A stretch of 31,952 nt of DNA from positions 1 through 31,952 of the IMG/VR virus record IMGVR_UViG_3300030102_007046. One strand, given 5' to 3'. The stretch comes from a virus. The position numbers and the translations under genes were made by a program. Below are positions 7,482-15,880 of this stretch, in pieces. How positions within the stretch are numbered: the stretch's first letter is position 1; every line of letters begins with the position of its first letter. The notes below the pieces were generated by a model, which worked only from the letters and a program-made list of their open reading frames with translations, was not told the origin of the DNA and did no database searches.

Positions 7482-7988
7482 TTAAGCACCTCCAAACATT
7501 TGTGTAAACCTTGCAACTTGATCAGGCCCAAATCCCCGACCAGCCAAATTAAAACCAGCTTCTCTAGTTAAGTTATTAATATATGGCGCACTATTCATTA
7601 AGTTAAGAGATTGAATTGAACCTCTTACTTGTCGTCCATAATCAGTATCAGCAGCCTTTTGGCCCATACCAAACTGAGCTGCTAATAGATCAGCACCAGA
7701 TTCTTGTTGGGCTTCGAACAAGTTCTTTTGGAACTTCATGGCCTCGCCACCAGCAGCTGCTTGAGACCTGGCTGCACCGCGCTGGCCTAAAAAGTTAAGA
7801 CCTGCGCTACCAATGGTGGCTGCTGCCATCCATGGAAATGCCATATTACCTCCTGTAGGTGCTGATGATGCTGGATTAGGTATTCCCCATTTTGATTCCA
7901 TTCCTCCTGGATTCCAAAAAGGGGAAGTATCGACTCCTGCTGTGGAATTTAAAAGGTCAGTGGATAATGAAGGAATTCTTGTCTGCAT
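7482..7988 (-). CDS. Internal virion-like protein with membrane segment, 168 aa
   Basis: A membrane-like segment, FPWMAAATIGSAGLNFLGQR (about residues 51-70), is followed by a Gln/Ala-rich helix with AARSQAAAGGEAMKFQKNLF. That arrangement recalls T7 gp14-type internal virion proteins, which start with an Ala/Gly membrane helix and continue as a Gln-rich amphipathic helix. The resemblance is architectural, not a proven homology. It belongs to the run of Ala/Gly-rich proteins between 7482 and 15087. Confidence 0.5.
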   Translation of the reverse strand: MQTRIPSLSTDLLNSTAGVDTSPFWNPGGMESKWGIPNPASSAPTGGNMAFPWMAAATIGSAGLNFLGQRGAARSQAAAGGEAMKFQKNLFEAQQESGADLLAAQFGMGQKAADTDYGRQVRGSIQSLNLMNSAPYINNLTREAGFNLAGRGFGPDQVARFTQMFGGA

Positions 7989-8011
7989 TTATCTATATTA
8001 ACGCAACCTTA

Positions 8012-8578
8012 TCAAATTCTAATATAGTTACGTGCTGGTGGATTTGCAGTTGCAGGCATTGAAGCAAGTGACTGTTTAATACCAGCTGATTGCTCACGCA
8101 CTTGATCTGCTTGCATGCGAAGCATATCTCCGATATACATATTGCTACGTCGATATTGTTCGCTAAGAGTCCGTGGAAGGTCTTTTAAGACTGATCCCAT
8201 GATCGTATTCCATTGGCCCATCCTGTTAGCTCTTTCTGCTTCTTCTCGACGTTTATCAAACAAGTAATCAGCTTGTTCTTTCCAATCTGTATTTGCGTCT
8301 TTTTTCATATTTTCCATAATATAAACTAAATTTCTATCAACTCCTTCAGGAAATTGCATAGGAGCTTGTTCTGGAGAAGGAGGTAAAGTAGTTGTAGCCC
8401 CTGGTAAAAATCCAGAATTATCAGGTTGATCTAATGCACCACCGAGGCCATGTCGTAAAGAACTATATGAAAAAGTAGGTGCTGATGGACCAAAAAAATT
8501 CATATGCTTACCAGCTAAATCACCACTAATAAAGGATGGTGCGTCTTCGCCAAAATAATTAATAGGTATATTATTCAT
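8012..8578 (-). CDS. Hypothetical virion-associated protein, 188 aa
   Basis: The first 75 residues are Gly/Pro-rich with repeated short motifs (NYFGEDAPSFISGD and NFFGPSAPTFSYSS), which look like an internal repeat of an F-G-x-x-A-P-[ST]-F pattern. The second half is helical and charged. No catalytic motif is seen. The start lies a few bases after the upstream stop. Confidence 0.55.
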   Translation of the reverse strand: MNNIPINYFGEDAPSFISGDLAGKHMNFFGPSAPTFSYSSLRHGLGGALDQPDNSGFLPGATTTLPPSPEQAPMQFPEGVDRNLVYIMENMKKDANTDWKEQADYLFDKRREEAERANRMGQWNTIMGSVLKDLPRTLSEQYRRSNMYIGDMLRMQADQVREQSAGIKQSLASMPATANPPARNYIRI

Positions 8579-8580
8579 GA

Positions 8581-9417
8581 TTAAAAGCTAATGTTAGGGG
8601 CCTGCATTACAGCACCGGAGTAAGGATTAGACTGCAGTGCAGTACGCATCGTTGCACCACGTTCAGCCTGTGCGCCAGTTGCTAACTTGCCAGCGGTAGC
8701 CAGCATGCCAAGACGAGAATAGTTATTCGTCATGGTGTTCATCAAAGCCTGATTACGAGCAAGCTCTTGATTCTTCATCTGATTAATTAACGGCATTTGC
8801 CGTTGCATCATCGTGATCTCTTGATCATTCATAGCGCCCATCAGTTGCAGAAGGTTCTGATTCTGTGCGCTCATTGAGCGGTTATAAAAATCAAGGTCTT
8901 GAGCAAACTGTTTCTCACGCTTTCCACGAGTTGCTGGACCGCTACCTTCTTGACCAGCAATCTCTTGTCCCGTTGCAGCAGCCTTAGTGCGCTCTGCCAT
9001 CTGGCCCAGACCACCAGAAAGAAGGCCGCCGCCAAGGGCAATAGCACTTCCAACAACTTTGGGTGCAAGACCAGGCATCTGTGCAATTCGCGTGCCAAGA
9101 GCAGCAGCACCGATACCACCGGCTGCCTGCACAGTTGCTTCTAAAGTACGTCCTTCACTTGCAGACTCTGCTGCACTCATAAGACTAGGAGCTGCTAATA
9201 GCGCACCACCTAAAAGAGCACTGCGAGGGAACAATGCATTTTGTTGAGCTTGAGCCACTTTCTGACCCAAGTTTGATTGCAAATTCTGAAAACTTTGTTG
9301 TGCTGCGCCTGCGTAATATTTACCAGTAGCTGCAGGATCACGATAGAAACCTTGAGCAGCGAGTTCAGGTCTGAAGACGGTTAAAGCACCACCCTGTGGA
9401 ATACGTTCACTCGCCAT
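8581..9417 (-). CDS. Ala/Gly-rich membrane-active protein, candidate ejection protein
   Basis: Of 278 residues, about 65-150 form glycine-zipper hydrophobic stretches such as LLGGALLAAPSLMSAA and VVGSAIALGGGLLSGGLGQM. They are followed by a Gln/Met/Asn-rich helical C-terminus. Glycine zippers allow helices to pack in membranes, and phage ejection proteins often use them to build a DNA channel through the cell envelope. GC content here is visibly higher than in neighbours. Function is inferred from composition and context. Confidence 0.55.
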   Translation of the reverse strand: MASERIPQGGALTVFRPELAAQGFYRDPAATGKYYAGAAQQSFQNLQSNLGQKVAQAQQNALFPRSALLGGALLAAPSLMSAAESASEGRTLEATVQAAGGIGAAALGTRIAQMPGLAPKVVGSAIALGGGLLSGGLGQMAERTKAAATGQEIAGQEGSGPATRGKREKQFAQDLDFYNRSMSAQNQNLLQLMGAMNDQEITMMQRQMPLINQMKNQELARNQALMNTMTNNYSRLGMLATAGKLATGAQAERGATMRTALQSNPYSGAVMQAPNISF

Positions 9418-9459
9418 TTTGTTTTCTACGAATACTTTTATATTTAAATTCTATCTCAA

Positions 9460-10647
9460 CTAATACCCTGCAGAATATAGTCCTTCAGGAAACTCTTCAT
9501 TTGGTGAAACAACTTGATCATATCGAACACCATTTTCTACCTTAGTAATACCACCTGCATTGTTCTTGTAATAACTAACACCATATTCTTGAGTTGTTGG
9601 TAAGTCTGATTGACCAGCAGATGCAATCATTCGATTAGCTAACTTGCCAGCAAGTGCTCCGGTGAAAGCGCCTGCAGCACCATAAGCTAAAGCAGTACGG
9701 GTACGCGGTCCAACATAGTCAGTGCGTGTGCCAGTGCGATCACCAACTCCTTGACCCATACGCACTCTCTTATCTCCTTTTCGATAAACAGTTTTATCTA
9801 CAGGACGCTTACCAGAAACACTTTCGGATACATCTTCACTACGTACAGTCCTTGGTTGTTTAGGACCAATGCCACCAGGAATAATTTCTGGCGTTGTGCG
9901 ATCACCTGCAAGACGCAAGGCAGTTGCGCCACCAACTAATGCACCTGCCGCCTGTAAACCCACTGGGAATCCAACAATACGTACTTCAGGTTCACCTTGT
10001 AAATTTTCCATGGTGCCTTTAATGACACCAACACCTAAGGGACCTTTTTCGTTATACAAATAATTCATATAGTTTGCATAACGTTGCTTAGTAAGATCTG
10101 GAATATCTTCTTGTGCAGTAGCAAATTTCAAAGGTCGTCCTTGACGACCAAGAACAAAACGATCAATTAATTCGGGAGCAATTTGTCCTGTTTGACGACG
10201 ATCTTCTGATCCCTGTTCTGCATATGACTGAGCAAAACCTTTTGGCCTACCTAATTCAGCAATGTTAGTTGGATCAAATGTACCTAACGAAGCACTAACA
10301 GGAATACCAATGCCAGCCAAAGTAATAGCACTACGTTGTGTTGGTGTGTAGTTTAGATATCGATCTCCAATGATTTGCTCTGCTGCTTTATCAGCTAGAG
10401 CCATTGGATGGTTATAACGCCAATACAAATGACGAGTTGCGTCTGTACCAACGTCAGTTAATAACCGTGCACCTACAGCACCTGCTAATTGCACAGGTGT
10501 TTCCAAACCAACACCCTCTTTTTTTAAGCCTCTGTAAAACTTTCTTGCGTCTTCTGTAATTGGAAGCACGCTATGACCACGATCTTTCGTACCCATTTGG
10601 CTAACAGCTTTCTGCCAACCTTTTAAATAATCTGCTCTATATCCCAT
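9460..10647 (-). CDS. Large hypothetical protein with glycine-zipper segments, 395 aa
   Basis: I start at the ATG at 10647, two bases after the preceding gene's stop; a TTG two codons upstream is also open. The N-terminal 200 residues look soluble (KGWQKAVSQMGTKDRGHSVL). Two Ala/Gly hydrophobic segments follow, around residue 230 (VGLQAAGALVGGATALRLAG) and around 330 (AYGAAGAFTGALAG), separated by a basic Thr/Arg-rich stretch. The C-terminus is a YGVSYYKNNAGGITKVENG region like a small beta domain. It belongs with the other candidate internal virion proteins. No family is recognised. Confidence 0.55.
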   Translation of the reverse strand: MGYRADYLKGWQKAVSQMGTKDRGHSVLPITEDARKFYRGLKKEGVGLETPVQLAGAVGARLLTDVGTDATRHLYWRYNHPMALADKAAEQIIGDRYLNYTPTQRSAITLAGIGIPVSASLGTFDPTNIAELGRPKGFAQSYAEQGSEDRRQTGQIAPELIDRFVLGRQGRPLKFATAQEDIPDLTKQRYANYMNYLYNEKGPLGVGVIKGTMENLQGEPEVRIVGFPVGLQAAGALVGGATALRLAGDRTTPEIIPGGIGPKQPRTVRSEDVSESVSGKRPVDKTVYRKGDKRVRMGQGVGDRTGTRTDYVGPRTRTALAYGAAGAFTGALAGKLANRMIASAGQSDLPTTQEYGVSYYKNNAGGITKVENGVRYDQVVSPNEEFPEGLYSAGY

Positions 10648-10649
10648 GA

Positions 10650-11270
10650 TCAAAGCCCCAGAATTTGTTGCATACCTTTTTCATAACCAGCCATATCAAA
10701 GCCTAGTCCACTATCATTCATTGCCTGTTCAAGCATTGCGTTTCTTGAAGGCATCCCAAGATTTTGGAAGTTGGTATAAGGCATATAAGCACCCGCTAAA
10801 AGCTGGGCATCATTATTGACTGCCGCACGTTGTGTTTGCTGCTGAAGAATCTGTGCTTGCTGTGAACCTTGAATACCTTGAGGACTCATTCCACCTGTTA
10901 ATGCCATAACCGGAATAGAAGAAGCAACAGAAGCAGCAACGTTAACTGGTGTCTCTAATCTTGAACGAACACGTTCTCGGCTAGTGACTTTCTGACCATC
11001 TTTACCTCTTTGAGTTACTGTCCGATAACCCTTTGGACGGAGTCCACGAACAAGACCAATACTGGCACCAGAAGCAAGAGCATCAGCACCGCCATACGCA
11101 AGTGCTTCCATTGGATCCATGCCAAAAGCAAGATTAGCTCCCGTATTGATTGCACCACTTAATGCAGCCTCACCAGCAATTCCTTGTAGTCCTTTAGCTC
11201 CTCCTAAAGCACGCAAAGCTTTAGGACCAAGCAACCTACCAGCTAATCTTGTTATTACTCCAAGTGCCAT
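10650..11270 (-). CDS. Ala/Gly-rich hypothetical virion protein, 206 aa
   Basis: The first half is nearly all small residues with zipper spacing (ALGGAKGLQGIAGEAALSGA, then YGGADALASGASIGLVRGL). A basic stretch containing RGKDGQKVTSRERVRSR follows. Another Ala/Ser/Gly membrane-like part (about 110-132) leads to a Gln/Asn-rich C-terminus. It shares design with 8581-9417 and 9460-10647, hydrophobic zippers separated by basic linkers, which could indicate paralogy or convergent composition. Confidence 0.55.
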   Translation of the reverse strand: MALGVITRLAGRLLGPKALRALGGAKGLQGIAGEAALSGAINTGANLAFGMDPMEALAYGGADALASGASIGLVRGLRPKGYRTVTQRGKDGQKVTSRERVRSRLETPVNVAASVASSIPVMALTGGMSPQGIQGSQQAQILQQQTQRAAVNNDAQLLAGAYMPYTNFQNLGMPSRNAMLEQAMNDSGLGFDMAGYEKGMQQILGL

Positions 11271-11294
11271 GATATTGCCTAATATTTAACTATT

Positions 11295-11819
11295 CTATTC
11301 GTTAATAATCTGAGCAACAGTCTTATTATCTTCAATTTCATTTTCTGCACGCTTCTCCATCTTCATCATAATGAAGTTCTGTGGGTCAGGATTTTTAACA
11401 CTAGGCATTGTGCTCTTAGCTGTTTCACCTGGATTTACAGTTGGGCTAACTCGATACATCTCCTCCCACATTGGGTTGTACTCTGGATATGTGCGAAAGT
11501 CTGCGATTGTATTTGGTTTGCCAAGTTCAAAGTCATATAACTCTTTACGATTTTTATCAAAGCGTGGAAGACCAGTAAACAACTGAAACTCAGTTGGATC
11601 ACCACCCACAAAATTAAGACGTGGGTTTTGAGTTAACTTTTTAGTCTGTAATTTATTTAATAGATCTTCTGTTTCAAAACGTCCACCAGCAGTAAATGGT
11701 GCTTCAGTCGGCTTACTCTTAAAAGCCTCCTGATAATTAATTTTTTTCTTTTTATGGAACTTACGATCTACTTCTGCAATGTAATCAGAAGGATCTGAAA
11801 GTCGTGCGTCCCGTGGCAT
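11295..11819 (-). CDS. Hypothetical protein, 174 aa
   Basis: This is a soluble, Lys/Pro/Asn-rich protein without membrane segments, unlike its neighbours. Noticeable pieces are DPSDYIAEVDRKFHKKKK near the N-terminus and YPEYNPMWEEMYRVSPTVNP in the last third. The start overlaps the upstream stop as TAATG. Function is unknown. Confidence 0.55.
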   Translation of the reverse strand: MPRDARLSDPSDYIAEVDRKFHKKKKINYQEAFKSKPTEAPFTAGGRFETEDLLNKLQTKKLTQNPRLNFVGGDPTEFQLFTGLPRFDKNRKELYDFELGKPNTIADFRTYPEYNPMWEEMYRVSPTVNPGETAKSTMPSVKNPDPQNFIMMKMEKRAENEIEDNKTVAQIINE

Positions 11820-12037
11820 TACTTCTTAGCCTTTTTCTTCTTACTTAATTTTACAAGAGTCTCCCGAAGCTGAGCTTGCTTCCTTGTTTTTTCATCATAC
11901 TTTTCAGGATTCTTTTCTACATTTGCTTGAAGTTGAGCAGATGTAATTCCTTTCTTTTTTGCTTTTCTGGTAAAGGATCCCTCTTTGATGTCAGCTTTTT
12001 GAATCCACTTACTATCCTTCTTTTTTTTCTCAGACAT
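11819..12037 (-). CDS. Lys-rich small protein, 72 aa
   Basis: The protein is about one-third Lys, with KKKKDSKWIQKADIKEGSFT near the start and KLSKKKKAKK at the end. A short ordered part, KKGITSAQLQANVEKNPEKY, resembles a helix-turn-helix-like or PLD-linker segment but is too short to assign. It is linked by one-base overlaps on both sides (TGATG and TAATG). Nucleic-acid binding is plausible from charge alone. Confidence 0.6.
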   Translation of the reverse strand: MSEKKKKDSKWIQKADIKEGSFTRKAKKKGITSAQLQANVEKNPEKYDEKTRKQAQLRETLVKLSKKKKAKK

Positions 12038-15000
12038 CAGTAACCCCTAGGACGCTCAACAACAAACTGGTCACGGAACCTATTAGGCATTTTAACAGGA
12101 CCACCTCTGAGGGCAGGATCGTTCATCAGCTGTTCAGTAGTAAAACGCTCTTGTCCCCGCATGTTTGGATAACGAATATTTTGTCCATACTGAGTAATTA
12201 CAGGACCAGTTGCTTGACCTTCCCGTGCTGGACCACGATCCACACGACCAATCTTAGGTAAACCAGGTGATTGAGTTAACGGACCAATAGGCTGAGGCAT
12301 ACCTGCTTGAACACGTTCAGTTGCAGCTTGCTCTGACAACTGTTGCTGAAGCGGGCTTGTAATGTAGTCATAACCAGTTTTTGTATCTCTATACACAGTG
12401 CGAGTAGGAGCTTCTGGACCAGCAAAAGACATTGTGCGTGCACGCGCTGCTGGATTTGCACTTAAGTTAGGTAATGTACGACCAACATCAGTGGGACGGT
12501 ATGCATCAGACTGTGGCATTGATGCATAATCAATATTCACAGTAGGACTAACTCCTGTAACAACACCGGCAGGCTTACTGCCTGTTGCTTCAGGACCAAC
12601 GTAGTAACGAGCATAACCGAGTCGTTGACTAGGTTCTGGACCAAGATTGGGGTTTACTGCAGTGCTAGACGATTTACCTGTTGATAAATAAGGTGTATCT
12701 AAAGGTTGATTACCAAATATTTCTAGTTGACGCCTACGACCGCCTGGTCCTACTACAATATCAGCAACAGGCTCTGTAGTTTGAGAAGGTGTATAAACAT
12801 AGCCTGGAGTTTGTTTCTGTGTTAACCCACCACTAATAGCCCGCTGAAGGAAGGCTTGAGACTGATCTTCAATCTCTGCTGCAACTTCAGGGTTAGAAAC
12901 AACACCACCTTGAACCAACGGTGCACTTTCTCCGACAACAACATCTTTCAAGCTTCCAGCTGCATCACGAGCTGCTCCGGTATAAACATCACTTGGACCA
13001 ATAGCACCAATAACTTCTTTATCTCCTTCAAAACCGATTCCAATATTCCGAATATCAGGAGTAACAGGAGCTGGTTCTGAAGGCTCAACTGACATGCCTT
13101 GACGTAACGTTTCCATAGAACGTGCTACATCTTGAACTGGTTGAGAAGCCGGAACTGGAGGTTGATTCTCAAAACGTTTACGGGATGTTTCGGAAGCTTC
13201 TAAACCTTTACGGCCACGACTTAATGCGCGGTACTGAGGACCAGACATATCAACGCCTTTATCCATTGACGTTTGTGCCCGTGTTTTTAATACTCGTTGT
13301 GCAGTTTGTAATTCATCTAAATCTTGTTGCATCATATCTCCATAAGGGATACGAGCTTTATTGCTAGCAATTTGCTCTAACTCATCATCGCTATAGCGAT
13401 TAAACATCGCCTCAAGCTGTACTTTTGGTTTATATTTTTCTCCTCGTTTTGCAACTCGCGCACCAGTGCTTGCATATGTTGTTTCTCCACCTGCACCATA
13501 GAAACGTACATCACCTGCTCTATCAATTAATCCGCCATCGACGTCATAATAAGAGCGATCCTCATCAACTTTTCCGCCCCGTAATTGACGGCCTTGTAAG
13601 TTAGTTTCAATCGGCGCATCTTCTCCAGTCAAAACAGTTTCAATAGTTTCACGCGGTGCATCAATTGCAGAGAGAGTCTTCTGTTCTCTACGTTGACGAA
13701 TATTATCTACATCTCGGTAACCAGGGAGTTCGCCAGTTTTACCTTGACGCTGTTCTTTTGCAAACCTGGCACGATCTGCTACAGCACGTGCTTCTGTGCG
13801 TAATTCATCAATGATTCCTTCTGCAGCTACACGCGTAGGATTATTTTGAATGCGTTCCAGTGCTTGACCAACTGCTGCTGCTTGCCTGGACTCTTCAGGC
13901 GTATAGTCATACTTAAGATCAATCTCTTGACGAATTAAGTAATCGCGTGCATCTTGCACAAGTTGATTCTCACGGAATAAAGCATCTTGTGCACTTTGTG
14001 TACTAGAAGCATCAAGAACATCTTCATTGACCATAGTCATATCAATATCTTCATTGCGTTGCAGTTCACGCAAGAAGCGACCATCAGATTGATCTTCTGC
14101 AGTATTTAAAGCAGCTGCACTTTGCTCCTCAATTAGGGGTTCGCGATTTTTTTGGAAGTCAACAAGAGTATCTTCTTGTTGAATCTCTCTGAGAATCTCT
14201 TCAGCTTTAATTTTTTTAACTTCATTTACATTACGAGTCTGCCGCGCAGACTCTTGACCCATCATTGCCCGACTCTCTCGTTCAACATCAGGTTCTAAAT
14301 CTTTAATTAATTGATTAACACGTTCATCAATTTGTGCTTGAGCAAATTGTCTACGAGCGAGTTGACGACTTGCTTCTACTTCGTCAATACTTCCATCGCC
14401 AACAACTGCTAAAGGTCCGCCCATTGGACGGTTACTCTTGCGAGGAGCATCAGGATAAGTATTAATTTCTTGAATACGTTGACGACGTGCCATCAGTGCA
14501 CGATCTTCCTCAGAAAGTGCACTAGAACCTCGTGGATACATGATCCCAGTTTCAGGATCTACAATCATCATATTCTGACGATTTACAATCTGTGCATCTT
14601 GACCTTCATAACTAGTTGGAGGTCGATATTCAACATCTTTTCCTACACCAGGATCTGGGTATTTATCTACAAGATCACGATACAAATTCTGTGGCTGACG
14701 GCGTAAATCAGTTCGTTCTGCGGCAGTAGGACGCTCATTGCCAGTAAAACCAGAGCTACGGTACTGATCACTCGGTGTAGGTTCCCGTCTACGGGCAAGA
14801 TCAGCGAAACCAACACCTCCACGGCGGCCACCTGCACTAGATGCTGCTCGTTGCGCCTGACGATTAGCTAATGCACGGCGACCAGCAGCAGTGCCTAGAG
14901 CTAATCCACCAAGACCCAGGGCACCAATTGCAATATTCTCTCCAATATTGTTTTCATCCTCGCTTTTTAACTGGTTATTCCGAAAATTACGGACCTCAGG

Positions 15001-15087
15001 GTACATTTCAGCCCGTTCTTCTTCATTTTGTGGGTAGGGACGTCCAGTAGCCCGACTATATGCTGCGTAATCGGTGGCATTTAACAT
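12037..15087 (-). CDS. Giant Gln/Arg/Glu-rich protein, 1016 aa, first gene of the late block
   Basis: It is the longest gene of the window and the first read leftward from the divergent region. One membrane-like glycine zipper lies at residues 52-69 (IAIGALGLGGLALGTAAG). The rest is largely helical, charged and low in hydrophobic clusters, with many Gln, Arg, Glu and Pro. The C-terminal third is Pro/Thr/Ser/Gly-rich and probably disordered. Large size plus one membrane segment fits a tape-measure-like or internal virion protein, as with gp15/gp16 of T7-like phages, but no lysozyme or transglycosylase motif is visible. Function is inferred from place and architecture only. Confidence 0.6.
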   Translation of the reverse strand: MLNATDYAAYSRATGRPYPQNEEERAEMYPEVRNFRNNQLKSEDENNIGENIAIGALGLGGLALGTAAGRRALANRQAQRAASSAGGRRGGVGFADLARRREPTPSDQYRSSGFTGNERPTAAERTDLRRQPQNLYRDLVDKYPDPGVGKDVEYRPPTSYEGQDAQIVNRQNMMIVDPETGIMYPRGSSALSEEDRALMARRQRIQEINTYPDAPRKSNRPMGGPLAVVGDGSIDEVEASRQLARRQFAQAQIDERVNQLIKDLEPDVERESRAMMGQESARQTRNVNEVKKIKAEEILREIQQEDTLVDFQKNREPLIEEQSAAALNTAEDQSDGRFLRELQRNEDIDMTMVNEDVLDASSTQSAQDALFRENQLVQDARDYLIRQEIDLKYDYTPEESRQAAAVGQALERIQNNPTRVAAEGIIDELRTEARAVADRARFAKEQRQGKTGELPGYRDVDNIRQRREQKTLSAIDAPRETIETVLTGEDAPIETNLQGRQLRGGKVDEDRSYYDVDGGLIDRAGDVRFYGAGGETTYASTGARVAKRGEKYKPKVQLEAMFNRYSDDELEQIASNKARIPYGDMMQQDLDELQTAQRVLKTRAQTSMDKGVDMSGPQYRALSRGRKGLEASETSRKRFENQPPVPASQPVQDVARSMETLRQGMSVEPSEPAPVTPDIRNIGIGFEGDKEVIGAIGPSDVYTGAARDAAGSLKDVVVGESAPLVQGGVVSNPEVAAEIEDQSQAFLQRAISGGLTQKQTPGYVYTPSQTTEPVADIVVGPGGRRRQLEIFGNQPLDTPYLSTGKSSSTAVNPNLGPEPSQRLGYARYYVGPEATGSKPAGVVTGVSPTVNIDYASMPQSDAYRPTDVGRTLPNLSANPAARARTMSFAGPEAPTRTVYRDTKTGYDYITSPLQQQLSEQAATERVQAGMPQPIGPLTQSPGLPKIGRVDRGPAREGQATGPVITQYGQNIRYPNMRGQERFTTEQLMNDPALRGGPVKMPNRFRDQFVVERPRGY

Positions 15088-15187
15088 AATCGTCCTATTA
15101 TCAACAAATATTTTTAGATATCTATATTTTAACGGGTAAAATTTCTTGGAACTAAACTATATTTATAGAAATGCCCAAGTAATAGGG
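15088..15187. promoter_or_regulatory. Divergent intergenic region with palindrome
   Basis: This 100-base gap separates the leftward late block from the rightward small gene at 15188. It is AT-rich and carries the perfect 10-base palindrome TAGATATCTA at 15115-15124, a possible operator. A GATAAT hexamer on the minus strand about 17 bases before the ATG at 15087 could be a -10 site, without a good -35. Divergent promoters are expected here but none is convincing. Confidence 0.35.
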
Positions 15188-15400
15188 ATGGAAAGTCCGA
15201 ATCGAGAGATGAGGGAAGCCGCTGATGCTTTAATTGCTAACGAAGCGTCGGCAATGGAAGCAAAAGGTAGTTCACCTCTAGAAATTCAAACCTTTTTAAA
15301 CGGAGCTAACCGGGCCAGGGCCGAAGAGTATCCGGATTACGGAAAGATGGGCCGCGCAGCTGAAGCAGCAGCGGCATACAGAGCAAATATTGCAAAGTGA
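15188..15400 (+). CDS. Small Ala/Glu-rich protein, 70 aa
   Basis: I chose the ATG at 15188, preceded by AATAGGG as a weak ribosome-binding sequence; the frame is open back to a TTG at 15146, but that adds sequence overlapping the regulatory region. The protein is helical (REMREAADALIANEASAMEA) with a conserved-looking EEYPDYGKMGRAAEAAAAYR near the end. Function is unknown. A terminator follows at 15421, so it forms its own transcript between the two arms. Confidence 0.6.
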   Translation: MESPNREMREAADALIANEASAMEAKGSSPLEIQTFLNGANRARAEEYPDYGKMGRAAEAAAAYRANIAK

Positions 15401-15420
15401 TTTGGGGTAAAAGTTTGGGG

Positions 15421-15447
15421 TAACTGGGGAATTTCCAGTTATTTTTT
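15421..15447 (+). terminator. Rho-independent terminator
   Basis: TAACTGG at 15421-15427 pairs with CCAGTTA at 15435-15441 around a seven-base loop and is followed by six T. It closes the transcript of the small gene at 15188-15400 and shields the origin-like region from read-through. Confidence 0.75.
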
Positions 15448-15707
15448 GCTGAAAATTTTTATTCCTAAAATATTTTTTATAATTTTTTTATTTTTTAAAA
15501 TATCAAAGTAATTACTGAGTATTTGTACCGGGTCCACCAGGGCTCTTTTTTTGTGGCCGGGGGAAAGCCCGAGTTTTTACCTCAAAATAGTTTTGATTTT
15601 CCTGACTGTTCTCACAAGTGTCTTCCGACTGGGAATGCGTAGAGAAAAAAAATAACAGCCAACGGCCTATAGGAGGAAGCACGCAGTGGAAAGCGGAAGA
15701 ATGTGAA

Positions 15708-15754
15708 GATTAGCTAAAGATTTAGCACAAAGTGCGACAATTTGTCAGCTAATC
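15708..15754. repeat. Nested inverted repeats (possible cruciform or structured RNA)
   Basis: GATTAGCT at 15708-15715 is matched by its exact complement AGCTAATC at 15747-15754. Inside lie two further dyads: GCAC-AAA-GTGC (15725-15735) and GACAA-T-TTGTC (15736-15746). As single-stranded DNA or RNA this would form a three-armed junction. It may be an initiation structure, a protein-binding site or part of a small RNA. Confidence 0.65.
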
Positions 15755-15780
15755 GACACAATCCGCTCTCTTTCTGAGAC

Positions 15781-15808
15781 TTTCGCGCACATTTAGGTGT
15801 GCTATTAT
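15781..15808 (+). promoter_or_regulatory. Promoter-like site with operator-like palindrome in the spacer
   Basis: TATTAT at 15803-15808 resembles a -10 box. The 16 bases upstream (15787-15802) are exactly an inverted repeat, GCACA-TTTAGG-TGTGC. A -35 at 15781-15786 (TTTCGC) is poor. A palindrome filling the spacer would suit control by a dimeric regulator. It points toward the right-arm genes. Confidence 0.45.
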
Positions 15809-15837
15809 CGCTGCTTTTTTCCAAGTAATACGGTTAG

Positions 15838-15880
15838 TTATCCACAGCTTGTGGAGAAAGCTACGTTTACTTGTGGAAAA
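15838..15880. promoter_or_regulatory. Three clustered DnaA boxes
   Basis: TTATCCACA on the plus strand (15838-15846), and TTCTCCACA and TTTTCCACA on the minus strand (15858-15850 and 15880-15872), all match TTNTCCACA. The last equals the box I recall as the cyanobacterial consensus. The first two face each other and form a TCCACA-GCT-TGTGGA dyad. Three matches within 43 bases of non-coding DNA are unlikely by chance. Confidence 0.75.

Noticed and set aside
8871-9247. Frames on both strands within 8581-9417
   Set aside because: The region is Ala/Gly-rich with higher GC, which leaves extra frames open by composition; the 278-codon frame fits the operon spacing.
9418-9459. Promoter TTGAGA-17-AGTATT on the minus strand
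   Set aside because: The -10 match is poor and the gap is a short A/T-rich gene junction where such matches arise easily.
12856-14706. Several plus-strand frames inside the 1016-codon gene
   Set aside because: All are antisense shadows rich in Cys, Ile, Tyr and Ser, typical of reversed codons, and none has upstream signals.
15664-15680. T7-type promoter at GGCCTATAGGAGGAAG
   Set aside because: Only the initiation part resembles a T7 promoter; the upstream specificity part is absent and no phage RNA polymerase gene is in the window.
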